Part shown: positions 1 to 8,375 of the stretch, one piece after another
Position numbering within the stretch: the first letter of the stretch is position 1
How the letters are laid out: every line of letters begins with the position of its first letter
Source of the DNA: Natrialba magadii ATCC 43099
Lineage (GTDB): Archaea > Halobacteriota > Halobacteria > Halobacteriales > Natrialbaceae
DNA length: 64,000 nt
NCBI RefSeq assembly: GCF_000025625.1
Contig: NC_013922.1
Location: 1,178,001 to 1,242,000, forward strand
Direction: 5' to 3'
Notes under the pieces: model-generated
Seen by the model: only the letters and a program-made list of their open reading frames with translations
The model's database searches: none
Told to the model about the DNA's origin: nothing
Program-made: the position numbers and the translations under genes

Positions 1-861
1 GAGCACGTCGATACCGAGGTCGGCGAGATGATCAACTCGATCCGCGATCGTCTCGAAGGTCGGGTCGTCCTGGTCCGGGAACCGACGCGTGAAAATTTCG
101 TAGATGATGGCGTCCTCGACCCAGGTGGGGGGTTCGAAGGGACGCTCGAGTTGGACACCGTCAGCGTCGGCTGCTGAATCGAGTTTCACTGCGTCAGGAA
201 TCGAATACCGTCCGTCGTCGGTGACCGCAACCGCGTAGACGCAGACGGGGTACTCGAGCCCCTCGAGTTCAGCAATGCGAATCCCGTTCCGGTCGTCCAA
301 CTCGAGTGCGCTCCGATCGTCGACGTAGTATTCGACGGTCAGGTCGGTTTGGGTTTCGTCATCGTCGTCCGCTGTCGCGTCGCTGCCCGCCAGATTCGCC
401 GTCGCGTCAAACTGTATTCGATCCGGGTCCTGATTCTGATTTTGATTCTGACCCTGTTCCCGATCCTGCTCCGTGTCCACAGTCGTCTCGAGTCGGACCT
501 GCGGACGCAGCTGTTCATCCCTGCCCTCGTCCGCCTGCTGTGGAAACGCACGAACCGTGAGTTCGTGCTCGCCGTCGGGAGCCTCGAGGACGAGGGTGTA
601 CTCGCCGGGAACGTCGGGGACGAACTCCGCGATTGGCGCGTCGGTGGGAGTGGCAGTCGAACCCTCGGGTGCGTCTGCGACGTGCCAGGCATAGTCGCCG
701 TCAGGATTGCGGTCGAGATTCCACGGTGCGAGTTCGTCGCGCGTCTCCATCTCGTGCCCGTTCGGGTTGACCAGTCCCTCGCCGACGGTGACGAAGCGCG
801 GCGGACCGGGATGGTGAGAGCCGTTGCCGCTTTCGAGTCTGTCGGTATTTTCGCGAGCCAT
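1..861 (-). CDS. GH13 alpha-amylase-type glycosidase, N-terminal part (cut by window edge)
   Basis: The reading frame opens at ATG 861 and runs off the left edge after 287 residues. Residues 1-100 look like an N-terminal beta-sandwich (a segment PGEYTLVLEAPDGEHE resembles a carbohydrate-binding module). Near residue 250 comes the typical start of a GH13 barrel, with W-V-E-D-A-I-I-Y-E-I-F-T-R-R-F-P followed by a D-L-G-I-D-V-L segment. GH13 enzymes hydrolyse alpha-1,4-glucans such as starch or maltodextrin. The catalytic Asp/Glu/Asp residues would lie outside the window. A Gln/Asn-rich linker (QNQNQNQD, about 421-455) separates two parts of the N-terminal region. No Tat signal is visible, so a cytoplasmic enzyme is likely. 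It lies 46 bp downstream of the dehydratase gene on the same strand, which suggests a sugar-catabolism neighbourhood. Confidence 0.85.
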   Translation of the reverse strand, partial: MARENTDRLESGNGSHHPGPPRFVTVGEGLVNPNGHEMETRDELAPWNLDRNPDGDYAWHVADAPEGSTATPTDAPIAEFVPDVPGEYTLVLEAPDGEHELTVRAFPQQADEGRDEQLRPQVRLETTVDTEQDREQGQNQNQNQDPDRIQFDATANLAGSDATADDDDETQTDLTVEYYVDDRSALELDDRNGIRIAELEGLEYPVCVYAVAVTDDGRYSIPDAVKLDSAADADGVQLERPFEPPTWVEDAIIYEIFTRRFPDQDDPTFETIADRVDHLADLGIDVL

Positions 862-907
862 ACCGCCAATACGCACAGCGGCTGTATAGTTATGGTGTAC
901 TATTACA

Positions 908-2146
908 TCACGCCTCGTCAAAGAGTTCTTCGCCGTCGATCATGTGCTCCGCAACGGCGTCCATATCCAGTGTGACGCCCAGTCCTGGCTCCTCCGGCAC
1001 CCCGATGTAGCCATCCTCGATCACGTCCTCCTCGACCAGGTCTTCCCACCAGCCGAGTTCGTAGGAATGGTACTCGAGTGCCAGCGAGTTCGAGATTGAG
1101 GCAGCGACGTGGACGCCGCCCATCGTCGCAACGGGAGAGGCGACGTTGTGCATGGCGACGGGCATGTAGTAGAGGTCCGCGAGGTCGGCGATCTTCTGTG
1201 TCTCGCGCATCCCCCCAACTTTCGGCATGTCGGGGGCGATGATGTCGACGGCCTGTTCCTCGATGAGCCTCCGTTGGCCGTGGGTCCGATAGACGTTCTC
1301 GCCGGCGGCGATCGGTGTCGATGTCTGGTGGGAAATCTCGCGCTGCACGTCGTGGTTCTCCGGCGGGACGGGATCCTCGAGCCACCAGATGTCGTACTCC
1401 TCGAGTCGCCTGGCGAGTCGTTTTGCGCTGCCGCCGGAGAAGGTCCAGTGACAATCGAAGGCGACATCGGCCCGCGAGCCGACGCGGTCGGTGACGGCCT
1501 CGACGATGCTGGCCTTGTGCTCGATTTCGGGTTCGCGAAGGTGGCGGTTCGCGCGATCCTTCTCGTGGCCCGAGGGGACGTCGAGGTCGAATTTGAGGGC
1601 GTCGTACCCCAGTTCGTCCACGACGCGCTCGGCTTCGTCCGCGCAGGCGATCGGATCAGCTTCTTCTTCGGTGTGGCAGTCGCAGTAGACGCGGATCTCG
1701 TCCCGATACTTCCCACCCAGCAGCTGGTAGGCGGGCACGTCGAGCACTTTGCCGGCCAGATCGTGCAGCGCGATTTCGATTCCCGAAATCGCCGTCACCG
1801 TGACACCACCAATCGAGCCCTCACCGGACATCTTCTGGACGAGGTGTTCGGTGAGCCGGTCGATATCCAGCGGATTTTCGCCACGGAGGAAGGGTGCCAT
1901 ACGTTCGATGAGTTCCGGCGCGCCCGCGCCCCAGTAGGCCTCGCCAGTGCCGACGATGCCCGCGTCGGTGTAGACCCGGACGAGCGTCCACGGGAAGTTG
2001 CCGTCGACCATCGTCGTCTGTACGTCGGTGATCTCGAGATCCCGATCGCCGCCACGCTCGCGTGTGAGGCCCATCGTCTCCGCAGAGAGCTCCCGCATCG
2101 TGTACTCAGCGTTCGGATCACGAAGCTGTGAGTAATCGATTCCCAT
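908..2146 (-). CDS. xacD: D-xylonate dehydratase-like enolase-superfamily enzyme (XacD type)
   Basis: This 412-residue protein belongs to the mandelate racemase/muconate lactonizing branch of the enolase superfamily. It closely resembles, from memory, the haloarchaeal XacD enzyme that dehydrates D-xylonate (and arabinonate) in oxidative pentose degradation. Visible active-site features are K185 in KFDLD, metal ligands D231, E257 (WLEDP) and E283 (GEN), and H333 in AMHNV. I chose ATG 2146 (MGIDYSQL) because it gives the family length. An upstream extension to 2293 adds 49 residues of Arg/Ser-rich sequence that reads through a repetitive tract and looks non-coding. Substrate assignment is by family. 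A related sugar-acid dehydratase specificity is possible. Confidence 0.85.
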   Translation of the reverse strand: MGIDYSQLRDPNAEYTMRELSAETMGLTRERGGDRDLEITDVQTTMVDGNFPWTLVRVYTDAGIVGTGEAYWGAGAPELIERMAPFLRGENPLDIDRLTEHLVQKMSGEGSIGGVTVTAISGIEIALHDLAGKVLDVPAYQLLGGKYRDEIRVYCDCHTEEEADPIACADEAERVVDELGYDALKFDLDVPSGHEKDRANRHLREPEIEHKASIVEAVTDRVGSRADVAFDCHWTFSGGSAKRLARRLEEYDIWWLEDPVPPENHDVQREISHQTSTPIAAGENVYRTHGQRRLIEEQAVDIIAPDMPKVGGMRETQKIADLADLYYMPVAMHNVASPVATMGGVHVAASISNSLALEYHSYELGWWEDLVEEDVIEDGYIGVPEEPGLGVTLDMDAVAEHMIDGEELFDEA

Positions 2147-2319
2147 CGGGGCGAGTACACTGATGACGGGCATAATGCTGGGGGGCAAAGCGCTCGGCTC
2201 GTTGACACAGTCGTCTCGGAGATCACGACTCCGACTCCGACTCCGAATCCGAATCCCGACCCAGATCTGAGTGGCAACACAAACGTAGCCCAACCAAAAC
2301 CGAAGTCTCAGCCAAAACC

Positions 2320-3660
2320 CTACTGGAACTCGACCGACTCGAGTACGTCCCGAATCTCGTCCTCGTCTGGCAACTCGGCGAAGCCACCGGCCTGTGCGAG
2401 CGCATCCGAGCCGCCGCCACCACCGCCGAACTCAGCCGTAAGAGCGTCGATCACCGAGCCAGCCGACATCGTCTCCTGTGCGTCTTCGGCTACGCTTGCA
2501 ACCGCATACGGTGAGCCAGCCGCACCCGCGATGACGACGACGTCCGCACGCTCTCCCGCAGCTTCGCGCGCGATTTCGCCCGCATCGTTCGCGTCGACAC
2601 CTGCGCTCTCGCCGCCGCCTCCGTCTTCTCCTCCGACCGCGACGGCCAGCCACTCGAGTCCGTCCCGTTCGAACGAGTCGGCGGACTCGAGTTGCTGGTC
2701 GACCAGGTCGCGCTGGAGTGTTTGTATCTCGGCGGAGAGGTTGTCGCGTTCGTCCTGCAGGCGAGTCAGTTCGTCGCCGACCTCCTCGAGGGGAACGCCG
2801 AGTTCCTGACGCGCGGTGAGCGCGGTGGCTTTCTCCTCACGGCGGCGGTCGATAGCCGTCGGGCCGACGCTGAACTCGACGCGCGTCATGCCTTCGCCGG
2901 GGTTCGATCGTCCGAGGACTGTGACGGGGCCGATTTCGCGCGTGTTACGGACGTGTGTGCCACCGCAGGCGGCGACATCCCACGGTTCGGCTGAGCCGTC
3001 GGTGCTCGTGGTCACGGTCGGCCCGCTAGAAGATCTGTTCCGCGCGCGTGTACCGTTGCCGCCGTTCTCGTCCGCGCCACCGATCGTGACGATGCGGACG
3101 CGCCCCTTCTGGAACGCGCCGTCCTCGGTGGCCTCGTTGAACGCGATATCCTCGCGCTCGCGTGCGTCGGCAACCGGGATGTCATCCCAGGAGACGGGTC
3201 GGGACTCCCAGACGGCTTTGTTCACGAGCGAGTCGAGTTCGAGCAGCGTCTCGTCGTCGAGGTCACTGGTCGTCTCGAGGTCGACGCGGACCTTCTCCTC
3301 GCCGATGTCGAAGCCGCCGTAGCCGAGGTCGTCGAGGAGCCGGCGGCCGGCTCCGTAGAGTACGTGGCTGGCAGTGTGTGCGCGCATGCAGTACATCCGG
3401 AACGCCCAGTCGATCGAGCAGAGGACGCGCTGGCCAGTTCGGAACGTTGGCTCCTCGGCCATGACGTGGACCTGCTTGCCGTCCGCGAGTTGGACATCCT
3501 CGACTGCGGCCCCGTCGATCGTCCCGCGGTCGGCCGGTTGGCCGCCGCTCTCGCCGTAGAAGTAGCTCGTCTCGAGCCAGATTCGTCGGCCGTCGATCGC
3601 TGTCACTTCGGTCTCGAACCGCGTGGCGTACGGCTCCGCTGCCGCCCGTTGCCCACTCAT
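2320..3660 (-). CDS. AlaX-type alanyl-tRNA editing protein with DHHA1 domain
   Basis: This protein of about 446 residues is homologous to the editing half of alanyl-tRNA synthetase and should hydrolyse Ser-tRNA(Ala) or Gly-tRNA(Ala) in trans. The zinc/editing motifs are present: H95-x-x-x-H99 (HTASH) and C232-x-x-x-H236 (CGGTH). The SGGQPADRG loop is at 38-46. Residues about 280-330 form a coiled coil. The C-terminal DHHA1 domain carries the typical glycine-rich EFGGGGGGS tract. A low-complexity insert of about 28 residues sits at 197-224. ATG 3660 was chosen over a GTG at 3684 because a TTTTTA element lies about 27 bases upstream of it, fitting a leaderless transcript. Confidence 0.9.
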   Translation of the reverse strand: MSGQRAAAEPYATRFETEVTAIDGRRIWLETSYFYGESGGQPADRGTIDGAAVEDVQLADGKQVHVMAEEPTFRTGQRVLCSIDWAFRMYCMRAHTASHVLYGAGRRLLDDLGYGGFDIGEEKVRVDLETTSDLDDETLLELDSLVNKAVWESRPVSWDDIPVADAREREDIAFNEATEDGAFQKGRVRIVTIGGADENGGNGTRARNRSSSGPTVTTSTDGSAEPWDVAACGGTHVRNTREIGPVTVLGRSNPGEGMTRVEFSVGPTAIDRRREEKATALTARQELGVPLEEVGDELTRLQDERDNLSAEIQTLQRDLVDQQLESADSFERDGLEWLAVAVGGEDGGGGESAGVDANDAGEIAREAAGERADVVVIAGAAGSPYAVASVAEDAQETMSAGSVIDALTAEFGGGGGGSDALAQAGGFAELPDEDEIRDVLESVEFQ

Positions 3661-3754
3661 CGGTCTCACTCCGTCGCCCGGCACTAAAAAGCTGCTCGCC
3701 GATCGCGGGTGTTACCCTGTTCAGTCTCGGTTACTCCCGATCGTTTTCGGTCTC

Positions 3755-4279
3755 TCACTCGGCCAGTTCGATATCGAGGTGCTCCTCGAGTGCATCGATC
3801 AGTCCGCCGCCGATGCCGGCCTGCGTTGCACGGGCCTGTTCGACCGCGAGGAGGTCTTTTTCGGGAACATCGAGTTCCTCGGCGAGTTCGGAGCGCTGGA
3901 GGCCGGCTTCCTGGCGGGCCTCGGTGAGTTTGTCACCGTAGTCCGAAACGAGGTACGGTAGCGGGTCGTCGTCGTAGTTCGTGCCGTCCTTTTCCCAGTG
4001 CTCGGAGTCGCCGTCCCAGACGGGGTTTGCCTTCGCGACGTTCTGGGCGGCCTTTTTCTTGCGGCTCGGTTCGTCCTGCGAGCGCGAGCCGCCCGAATCC
4101 TGCGAGGAGCGTCGGCGACTCGACGTTTGCTGGGTATCGTCGTGGGGCGCACAGTCGGGGCAGACCTCGAGTTCTGCGCCGGCGACTGACGCTAGCCGCA
4201 GGGAGTCGCTTTCGGCACCACAGAGTTCGCAGTTCGTCCCGCCACCGCCGCCGGACGAACCGGTCGAGTATTTAGCCAT
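3755..4279 (-). CDS. MBF1-like HTH protein (archaeal multiprotein bridging factor)
   Basis: This 174-residue protein has an N-terminal zinc ribbon (C-E-L-C near 17-20 and C-P-D-C near 40-43), a Ser/Arg/Lys-rich linker, and a C-terminal Cro/C1-type helix-turn-helix (about 113-165, including LVSDYGDKLTEARQEAGL). This layout is that of archaeal MBF1 (TIGR00270). In eukaryotes MBF1 bridges TBP and activators. In archaea it is linked to ribosome or stress roles. ATG 4279 gives the usual haloarchaeal start MAKYSTG with its glycine-rich stretch. Longer readings continue into the antisense of tRNA-Leu and are rejected. It diverges from tRNA-Leu. Confidence 0.92.
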   Translation of the reverse strand: MAKYSTGSSGGGGGTNCELCGAESDSLRLASVAGAELEVCPDCAPHDDTQQTSSRRRSSQDSGGSRSQDEPSRKKKAAQNVAKANPVWDGDSEHWEKDGTNYDDDPLPYLVSDYGDKLTEARQEAGLQRSELAEELDVPEKDLLAVEQARATQAGIGGGLIDALEEHLDIELAE

Positions 4280-4368
4280 GGTATGCTTTGGCAATTGCGC
4301 CATTTGAAATCTCCGTTCCAATCGGTCCCGTGTGACCCCGCCGCAGACGCAAGCACAAAGGAAAGGGC

Positions 4369-4376
4369 TTTTATAA
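4369..4376 (+). promoter_or_regulatory. TATA-like element upstream of tRNA-Leu
   Basis: TTTTATAA lies about 48 bases before the mature 5' end of tRNA-Leu. That position would place transcription initiation about 20 bases before the tRNA, a normal leader for an archaeal tRNA gene. Confidence 0.5.
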
Positions 4377-4420
4377 CCACACTGGATACGATTGAGTGCA
4401 GACAAAGAACGAAACCGCGA

Positions 4421-4484
<64 letters not shown>

Positions 4485-4505
<21 letters not shown>

Positions 4506-4635
4506 TCGCATGCGCGGTACATCGTACCGCGAAACGCAAGGTGGTTTCACCGCCAAGCAAAACGATGCAGGTGATTTCCCTTCGCGGACATCACCCACGC
4601 ATAATCCTTTCAGGAAACTACACCAAGAAGCGACG
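4485..4635 (+). repeat. Direct repeat copy 1 (tRNA-Leu 3' end plus downstream flank)
   Basis: The last 21 bases of tRNA-Leu and about 130 bases of flank are repeated at 4750-4899 with only about five differences. The unit contains three possible hairpins: GCGGTAC/GTACCGC, GGTG/CACC and GGTGAT/ATCACC. The tRNA flank could fold in the transcript or act as a terminator/processing region. Confidence 0.85.
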
Positions 4636-4649
4636 GCTTTCCCGACCCG

Positions 4650-4770
4650 TGAGGGCGCTGTCCCGAACGGGTCCGCCGATGAGCGATCGGCCCTGCCGAT
4701 CGCGAATGTCGTCGTGGAGCGACGCGTGGCGCGGAGCGAAACGACGGTAGTTCGAATCCGGTCCCACGCA
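4650..4770 (+). pseudogene. Broken tRNA-Leu 3' portion with 71-bp insertion
   Basis: Bases 4650-4678 match the anticodon-stem 3' side and variable arm of tRNA-Leu, and 4750-4770 match its T-arm and acceptor 3' side. A 71-bp segment (4679-4749) separates them, and no 5' half exists. The variable arm reads CCCGAACGGG instead of CCCGTAGGGG and still pairs, so this is not a plain copy of the neighbouring gene. The inserted segment contains a perfect hairpin CGATCGG/CCGATCG (4684-4702). It cannot form a functional tRNA and looks like a scar of integration or recombination. Confidence 0.75.
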
Positions 4771-4899
4771 TCGCATGCGCGGTACATCGTACCGCGAAAC
4801 GCAAGGTGGTTTCACCGCCAAGCAAAACGATGCAGGTGATTTCCCTTCGCGGTCATCACCCACGCATAATCCTTTCAGAAACCTACACCAAAGAGCGAC
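4750..4899 (+). repeat. Direct repeat copy 2 (tRNA-Leu 3' end plus flank)
   Basis: Second copy of the 4485-4635 unit, offset by 265 bp. It is identical to copy 1 up to the GGTGAT/ATCACC hairpin loop, then differs by a few substitutions near its end. Confidence 0.85.
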
Positions 4900-4950
4900 A
4901 GTGTAGCGTTCTGGCCCGGAACACCACAACACCTACTCTCACTCGAGAGC

Positions 4951-4990
4951 ACCGCTGCACCGCTGCACCGCTGCACCGCTGCACCGCTGC
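4951..4990. repeat. 8-bp tandem repeat, five copies
   Basis: ACCGCTGC is repeated five times without interruption in the non-coding space before the DUF420 gene. Confidence 0.9.
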
Positions 4991-5048
4991 CCGCCACACC
5001 AAAGTCGATACGCACTTCCTCGTTCCCTCTAACACTCTCACATAGACC

Positions 5049-5612
5049 ATGGAATACGTCCCTCGCAAACGCGTCACCCCCCTGACCGCCATCCTGAGCG
5101 TCGTCTCGCTCATCATCGTCTTCGCCGCTGCCGGTGGTCGCGTCCCCCAATCAGCCGTCCCCGCCGCGCCCGAGTGGATACTCGAGTCCATTCCGCATCT
5201 CAACGTTGCGATCAGCGCAACGGCGATCGTGACGATCGTAGTCGGATGGCGAGCGATCCGCCGTGGTGACGTTGTCGCACATCGACGGGCAATGCTCGCC
5301 TCGTTCGGCCTGTTCGGAGCGTTTTTGGTCTTCTATCTCTACCGACTGATCGCGACGGGTGGCCCGGATCCGTTCCCCGGTCCCGAGACAGTGTACCTCA
5401 CCGTCTATCTGCCCATCCTGGCGATTCACATCTTCCTCGCGGTCGTCTGTATCCCGCTTGTGTACTACGCGCTGCTGTTAGCGGTGTCTCGCCCGATTTC
5501 TGAACTTCGGCAAACGAGCCACGCCCGCGTGGGCCGGGTTGCGGCGAGCCTCTGGCTGATCTCGTTCTCGCTGGGAATCGTGGTGTATGTGCTCGGACAC
5601 GTGCTCTATTGA
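5049..5612 (+). CDS. DUF420 family integral membrane protein
   Basis: This 187-residue protein has five hydrophobic segments (about 11-30, 50-67, 82-101, 117-140 and 163-186) with short polar loops, the pattern of DUF420 (YozB-like) proteins. It has conserved-looking histidines near segment 2 (IPHLNVA), between segments 2 and 3 (VAHRRAM) and in segment 4 (AIHIFLA). The function is unproven. Bacterial relatives are linked to cytochrome oxidase maturation. ATG 5049 is the first start after a non-coding repeat region. Confidence 0.82.
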   Translation: MEYVPRKRVTPLTAILSVVSLIIVFAAAGGRVPQSAVPAAPEWILESIPHLNVAISATAIVTIVVGWRAIRRGDVVAHRRAMLASFGLFGAFLVFYLYRLIATGGPDPFPGPETVYLTVYLPILAIHIFLAVVCIPLVYYALLLAVSRPISELRQTSHARVGRVAASLWLISFSLGIVVYVLGHVLY

Positions 5613-5792
5613 GGGACAGTACTGGTTCGGCGTCCTTGTCGGCAGTCGAAACGGGGAGAGAAAGAGAGAGGGCTGGTGACAACGAGCTGTGTTTTAACGT
5701 CGGGGGAGGGGGAGCCGAAGCGGTGATGAGCCCTGATCCCATTGATCACCGATTACCGATCACCGATCACTGTCGCGGTCGGTCTGGCGTCA

Positions 5793-5936
5793 TCACGAGA
5801 TTAGCTCCTGGAAGAAGTCACTGAATGTGATCAGAAAGATCCCCGCGATGATAATCAGCAACAGGAACGTAAAGAAGATAATCGCTGCCTGTCGCCCGGT
5901 CAGGTTATGCCCCTCGAGGAATTCGTTCAGGTCCAT
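5793..5936 (-). CDS. Very small single-pass membrane protein (47 aa)
   Basis: ATG 5936 opens a 47-codon frame beginning MDLNEFLEGHNLTGRQ, followed by about 22 hydrophobic residues (AAIIFFTFLLLIIIAGIFLI) and a short acidic tail ending QELIS. Codon third positions are not strongly biased, but the amphipathic layout is clear: soluble helix, membrane helix, tail. It lies between the convergent DUF420 gene and the end of purF, transcribed in the purF direction. I do not recognise a family. A role as a small membrane-complex subunit or regulator is inference. Confidence 0.6.
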   Translation of the reverse strand: MDLNEFLEGHNLTGRQAAIIFFTFLLLIIIAGIFLITFSDFFQELIS

Positions 5937-6033
5937 AGTGGGGTGTTCACGCGTCTCTATGTTAAAATTAGCGCAGCGTTTTGTTGGCTGTCACGTTCGG
6001 GCGACGACAATCGATGCCGGGAGCGACTAACGA

Positions 6034-7545
6034 CTAGTCGTTAGCCGACAGCTGTCGACTGGTGAGTTGCGGTCGCTCTACGTTGCGATCGGTCTCCTCG
6101 CCCTCGATATCGTAGGGATACTCGCCGGTAACACAGCCCAGACAGAGATCGAGGCGCTCTTTACCGAGCACGTCGGCGACGGCATCCGTCGAGAGGTACG
6201 CAAGACTATCGGCGCTAATCGCGTCTCGAATCTCGTCGATTGACTTGCCCGAGGCGATCAGTTCCTCGCGAGTAGCCATGTCGATCCCCATGTAACACGG
6301 TGCGACGATTTCCGGAGCGCCAATCCGGACGTGGACTTCTGTCGCGCCGCAGTCTTTCAGGAGCTGGACGAGTTGGGTCGAGGTCGTCCCACGGACGATC
6401 GAGTCGTCGATGACGGTGACGGTTCTCCCCTCGATCGTCGACTTGATCGGGTTGAGCTTCAGCCGGACGGCGCGCTCGCGTTCGTCTTGCGTTGGCATGA
6501 TGAACGTCCGGCCGACGTAGCGGTTTTTCATCAACCCCTCGGCAAACTCGACGCCGTCGTCCGCTTCGTCCCGAGTCTCGCCGTCAGCGGTTGTCTCGGT
6601 TGCCGCGTCGGCGTAGCCGGACGCAAAGGCGCGTCCGGAGTCCGGCACCGGCATGACGACGTCCGTCTCGACGCCGCTTTCCTCCCAGAGCTTGCGGCCC
6701 AGGTTTCGCCGAGCCTCGTAGACGAGCGTTTCGTCGATGATACTGTCCGGTCGCGCGAAGTAGACGTGCTCGAAGAAGCAGTGGGCGGTGTTGTCCTCCT
6801 CGACGAGCTGGTAGGAGTCGAAGCCGTCGCCGTCTTCCTGGAGAACGACGAGTTCGCCCGGCCGAACGTCGCGGACGAGTTCGCCGTCGAGCGTGTCGAT
6901 CGCAGCCGACTCGGAGGCGAGTATGTAGCCGTCCTCGAGTTCCCCGATACAGAGCGGGCGATTGCCCTGCGGGTCGCGGACGCCGAGGACGGTGTCGTCG
7001 TGGCTGATCGTTAACGCGTAGGAGCCGTGTACCCGGCCCATCGTACGTTTGACGGCACGCACGAGGTCCTCTTCCAGAAGGTTGCGTGCAAGGTCGTGGG
7101 CGATAACCTCGGTGTCGCCGTCGCTCGTGAACGCGTGGCCGACGGCGGCGAGTTCGTCCCGGATCTCGTCGGCGTTGACGAGGTTCCCGTTGTGAGACAG
7201 GCCGAGCGAGCCGCTCTTGAACGAGACGGAAAAGGGCTGTGCACACGAGGTGTCGACGGAGCCGGCGGTCGGATAGCGGACGTGACCGATCCCGGCCGAT
7301 CCGGCGAGTGGGTTGAGGTCGCCCTCGCCGAAGACGTCCCCGACGAGGCCCATGTCTACGTGGCTGTGTTGCTGGAAGCCGTCGTGCGTGACGATCCCGG
7401 CGGACTCCTGGCCGCGGTGCTGGAGTGCGTAGAGCGCGTAGTACAACGGTCGTGCCGCGTCTCGACCATCCAGTGAGACGCCGACGACGCCGCACTTTTC
7501 GGTCATTCCTGTTCGCCGGGGAGTTTCGCCCCGCCCATCAGTCAT
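6034..7545 (-). CDS. purF: Amidophosphoribosyltransferase (PurF)
   Basis: PurF converts PRPP and glutamine to 5-phosphoribosylamine, the first step of purine synthesis. This 503-residue protein has the Ntn glutaminase nucleophile Cys18 after a 17-residue propeptide, then the glutaminase signatures LQHRGQESAG and SHNGNLVN, and the PRPP-binding loop VIDDSIVRGTTS near 385-400. Cysteines in AHCFFEH, APCYMG and LCLGC match the Fe-S ligand pattern of the Bacillus-type enzyme. A TATA element centred 28 bases upstream supports ATG 7545 as a leaderless start. Methionine 14 (7506) is the alternative and would leave a short propeptide. Confidence 0.97.
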   Translation of the reverse strand: MTDGRGETPRRTGMTEKCGVVGVSLDGRDAARPLYYALYALQHRGQESAGIVTHDGFQQHSHVDMGLVGDVFGEGDLNPLAGSAGIGHVRYPTAGSVDTSCAQPFSVSFKSGSLGLSHNGNLVNADEIRDELAAVGHAFTSDGDTEVIAHDLARNLLEEDLVRAVKRTMGRVHGSYALTISHDDTVLGVRDPQGNRPLCIGELEDGYILASESAAIDTLDGELVRDVRPGELVVLQEDGDGFDSYQLVEEDNTAHCFFEHVYFARPDSIIDETLVYEARRNLGRKLWEESGVETDVVMPVPDSGRAFASGYADAATETTADGETRDEADDGVEFAEGLMKNRYVGRTFIMPTQDERERAVRLKLNPIKSTIEGRTVTVIDDSIVRGTTSTQLVQLLKDCGATEVHVRIGAPEIVAPCYMGIDMATREELIASGKSIDEIRDAISADSLAYLSTDAVADVLGKERLDLCLGCVTGEYPYDIEGEETDRNVERPQLTSRQLSAND

Positions 7546-7569
7546 GGTCGTCCATAGGAGCCTGCCCGG

Positions 7570-7576
7570 ATAAAAA
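7570..7576 (-). promoter_or_regulatory. TATA box of purF
   Basis: On the minus strand the element reads TTTTTAT, centred about 28 bases before ATG 7545. This is the archaeal TATA position for a transcript starting at or within a few bases of the start codon. Confidence 0.6.
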
Positions 7577-7619
7577 TCCCCGTGTTTGTGCGCTCCAGAG
7601 ACGGTTCATTGGACAGTAT

Positions 7620-7637
7620 TATACACATTTGTGTATA
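7620..7637. promoter_or_regulatory. 18-bp palindrome upstream of purF promoter
   Basis: TATACACA and TGTGTATA are perfect inverted arms around a TT centre. The site lies about 55 bases upstream of the purF TATA box and 20 bases after the stop of the preceding same-strand gene. It could be an operator or activator site for purF. The short AT-rich hairpin could instead mark 3' end formation of the upstream gene. Confidence 0.45.
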
Positions 7638-7656
7638 CTATCGGCGATCGGGGTCG

Positions 7657-8235
7657 CTATCTGTATTCGTCGAGGGTGACCGTTGTCGTCGCAACCGACT
7701 CACTACCCGACCGAAGTTCGACCGTCAGCACGTCCTGGTCCCGATGAATCCAGCTCCACGCGACGTCGACTGTCGCCGTCTCGCCCGACTCGAGTGCCAC
7801 CGCCTCGATCGGCGCGCCCTTTTCTGGCTCGTCGTCGAACGCGAGTCCCGCGCGGTCGACCGTCAGCGGCGCAGTACCACGATTTTCGACAGTGACGACG
7901 AACGACTCGACGGCGTGTTTCGTCTGGGTGGACTCGAGTACGAGTTCTACATCGACGATCGTAGCAGTCTGTGCAGCCGGGTCGGATCCTCGATTTGGTT
8001 TCGATGGAGTCTTCGACGAGTTGCCTGTTTCCGACGAGTTGCCTGTTTCCGGCGATCCGTCTGCTTCTGCTGACCCGTCCGCTCCGCGGTGTCGCGCGAT
8101 TACGCGATCCGGCACGTCTTCGAGGTCGAGTTCGACCCAGCGCATTCGGGTGGTGTCGTACTGTCGAACCATTCCGTCGCTGGCACCCGCCTCGTCCCAG
8201 CCGGAGTACTGCCGTTCGTGACGCTTGTTCGCCAT
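7657..8235 (-). CDS. Hypothetical haloarchaeal protein with C-terminal beta-sandwich
   Basis: This 192-residue protein starts MANKRHERQYSGWDE. Its N-terminal part (to about 50) is charged and includes RWVELDLEDVPDRV. Residues 50-85 form a Gly/Ser/Glu-rich linker with an internal SSETGN duplication. Residues about 88-192 alternate hydrophobic residues and contain VTVENRGTAPLTV, typical of CARDB/Ig-like folds. There is no signal peptide. A TTTAAG element about 30 bases upstream of ATG 8235 fits a leaderless start, and longer readings are Arg-rich and unlikely. Function unknown. Confidence 0.7.
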   Translation of the reverse strand: MANKRHERQYSGWDEAGASDGMVRQYDTTRMRWVELDLEDVPDRVIARHRGADGSAEADGSPETGNSSETGNSSKTPSKPNRGSDPAAQTATIVDVELVLESTQTKHAVESFVVTVENRGTAPLTVDRAGLAFDDEPEKGAPIEAVALESGETATVDVAWSWIHRDQDVLTVELRSGSESVATTTVTLDEYR

Positions 8236-8375
8236 GATGTGGTCTTGCTGGTGGTAGCTGCTTAAAGATACGCTCAGCCGATTGCGTACGCGTTTGGCTG
8301 TGCTGTCGGTCTCGCCCGTTGTCCGACAGATGACACAGTATTCAAGCGTACTGACTCGAATGCGGTGCGTATACA

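Noticed and set aside
4640-4770. Intron-containing second tRNA-Leu
   Set aside because: No 5' half (acceptor, D-arm, anticodon 5' stem) exists, and the insertion is between variable arm and T-arm, not at an archaeal intron position.
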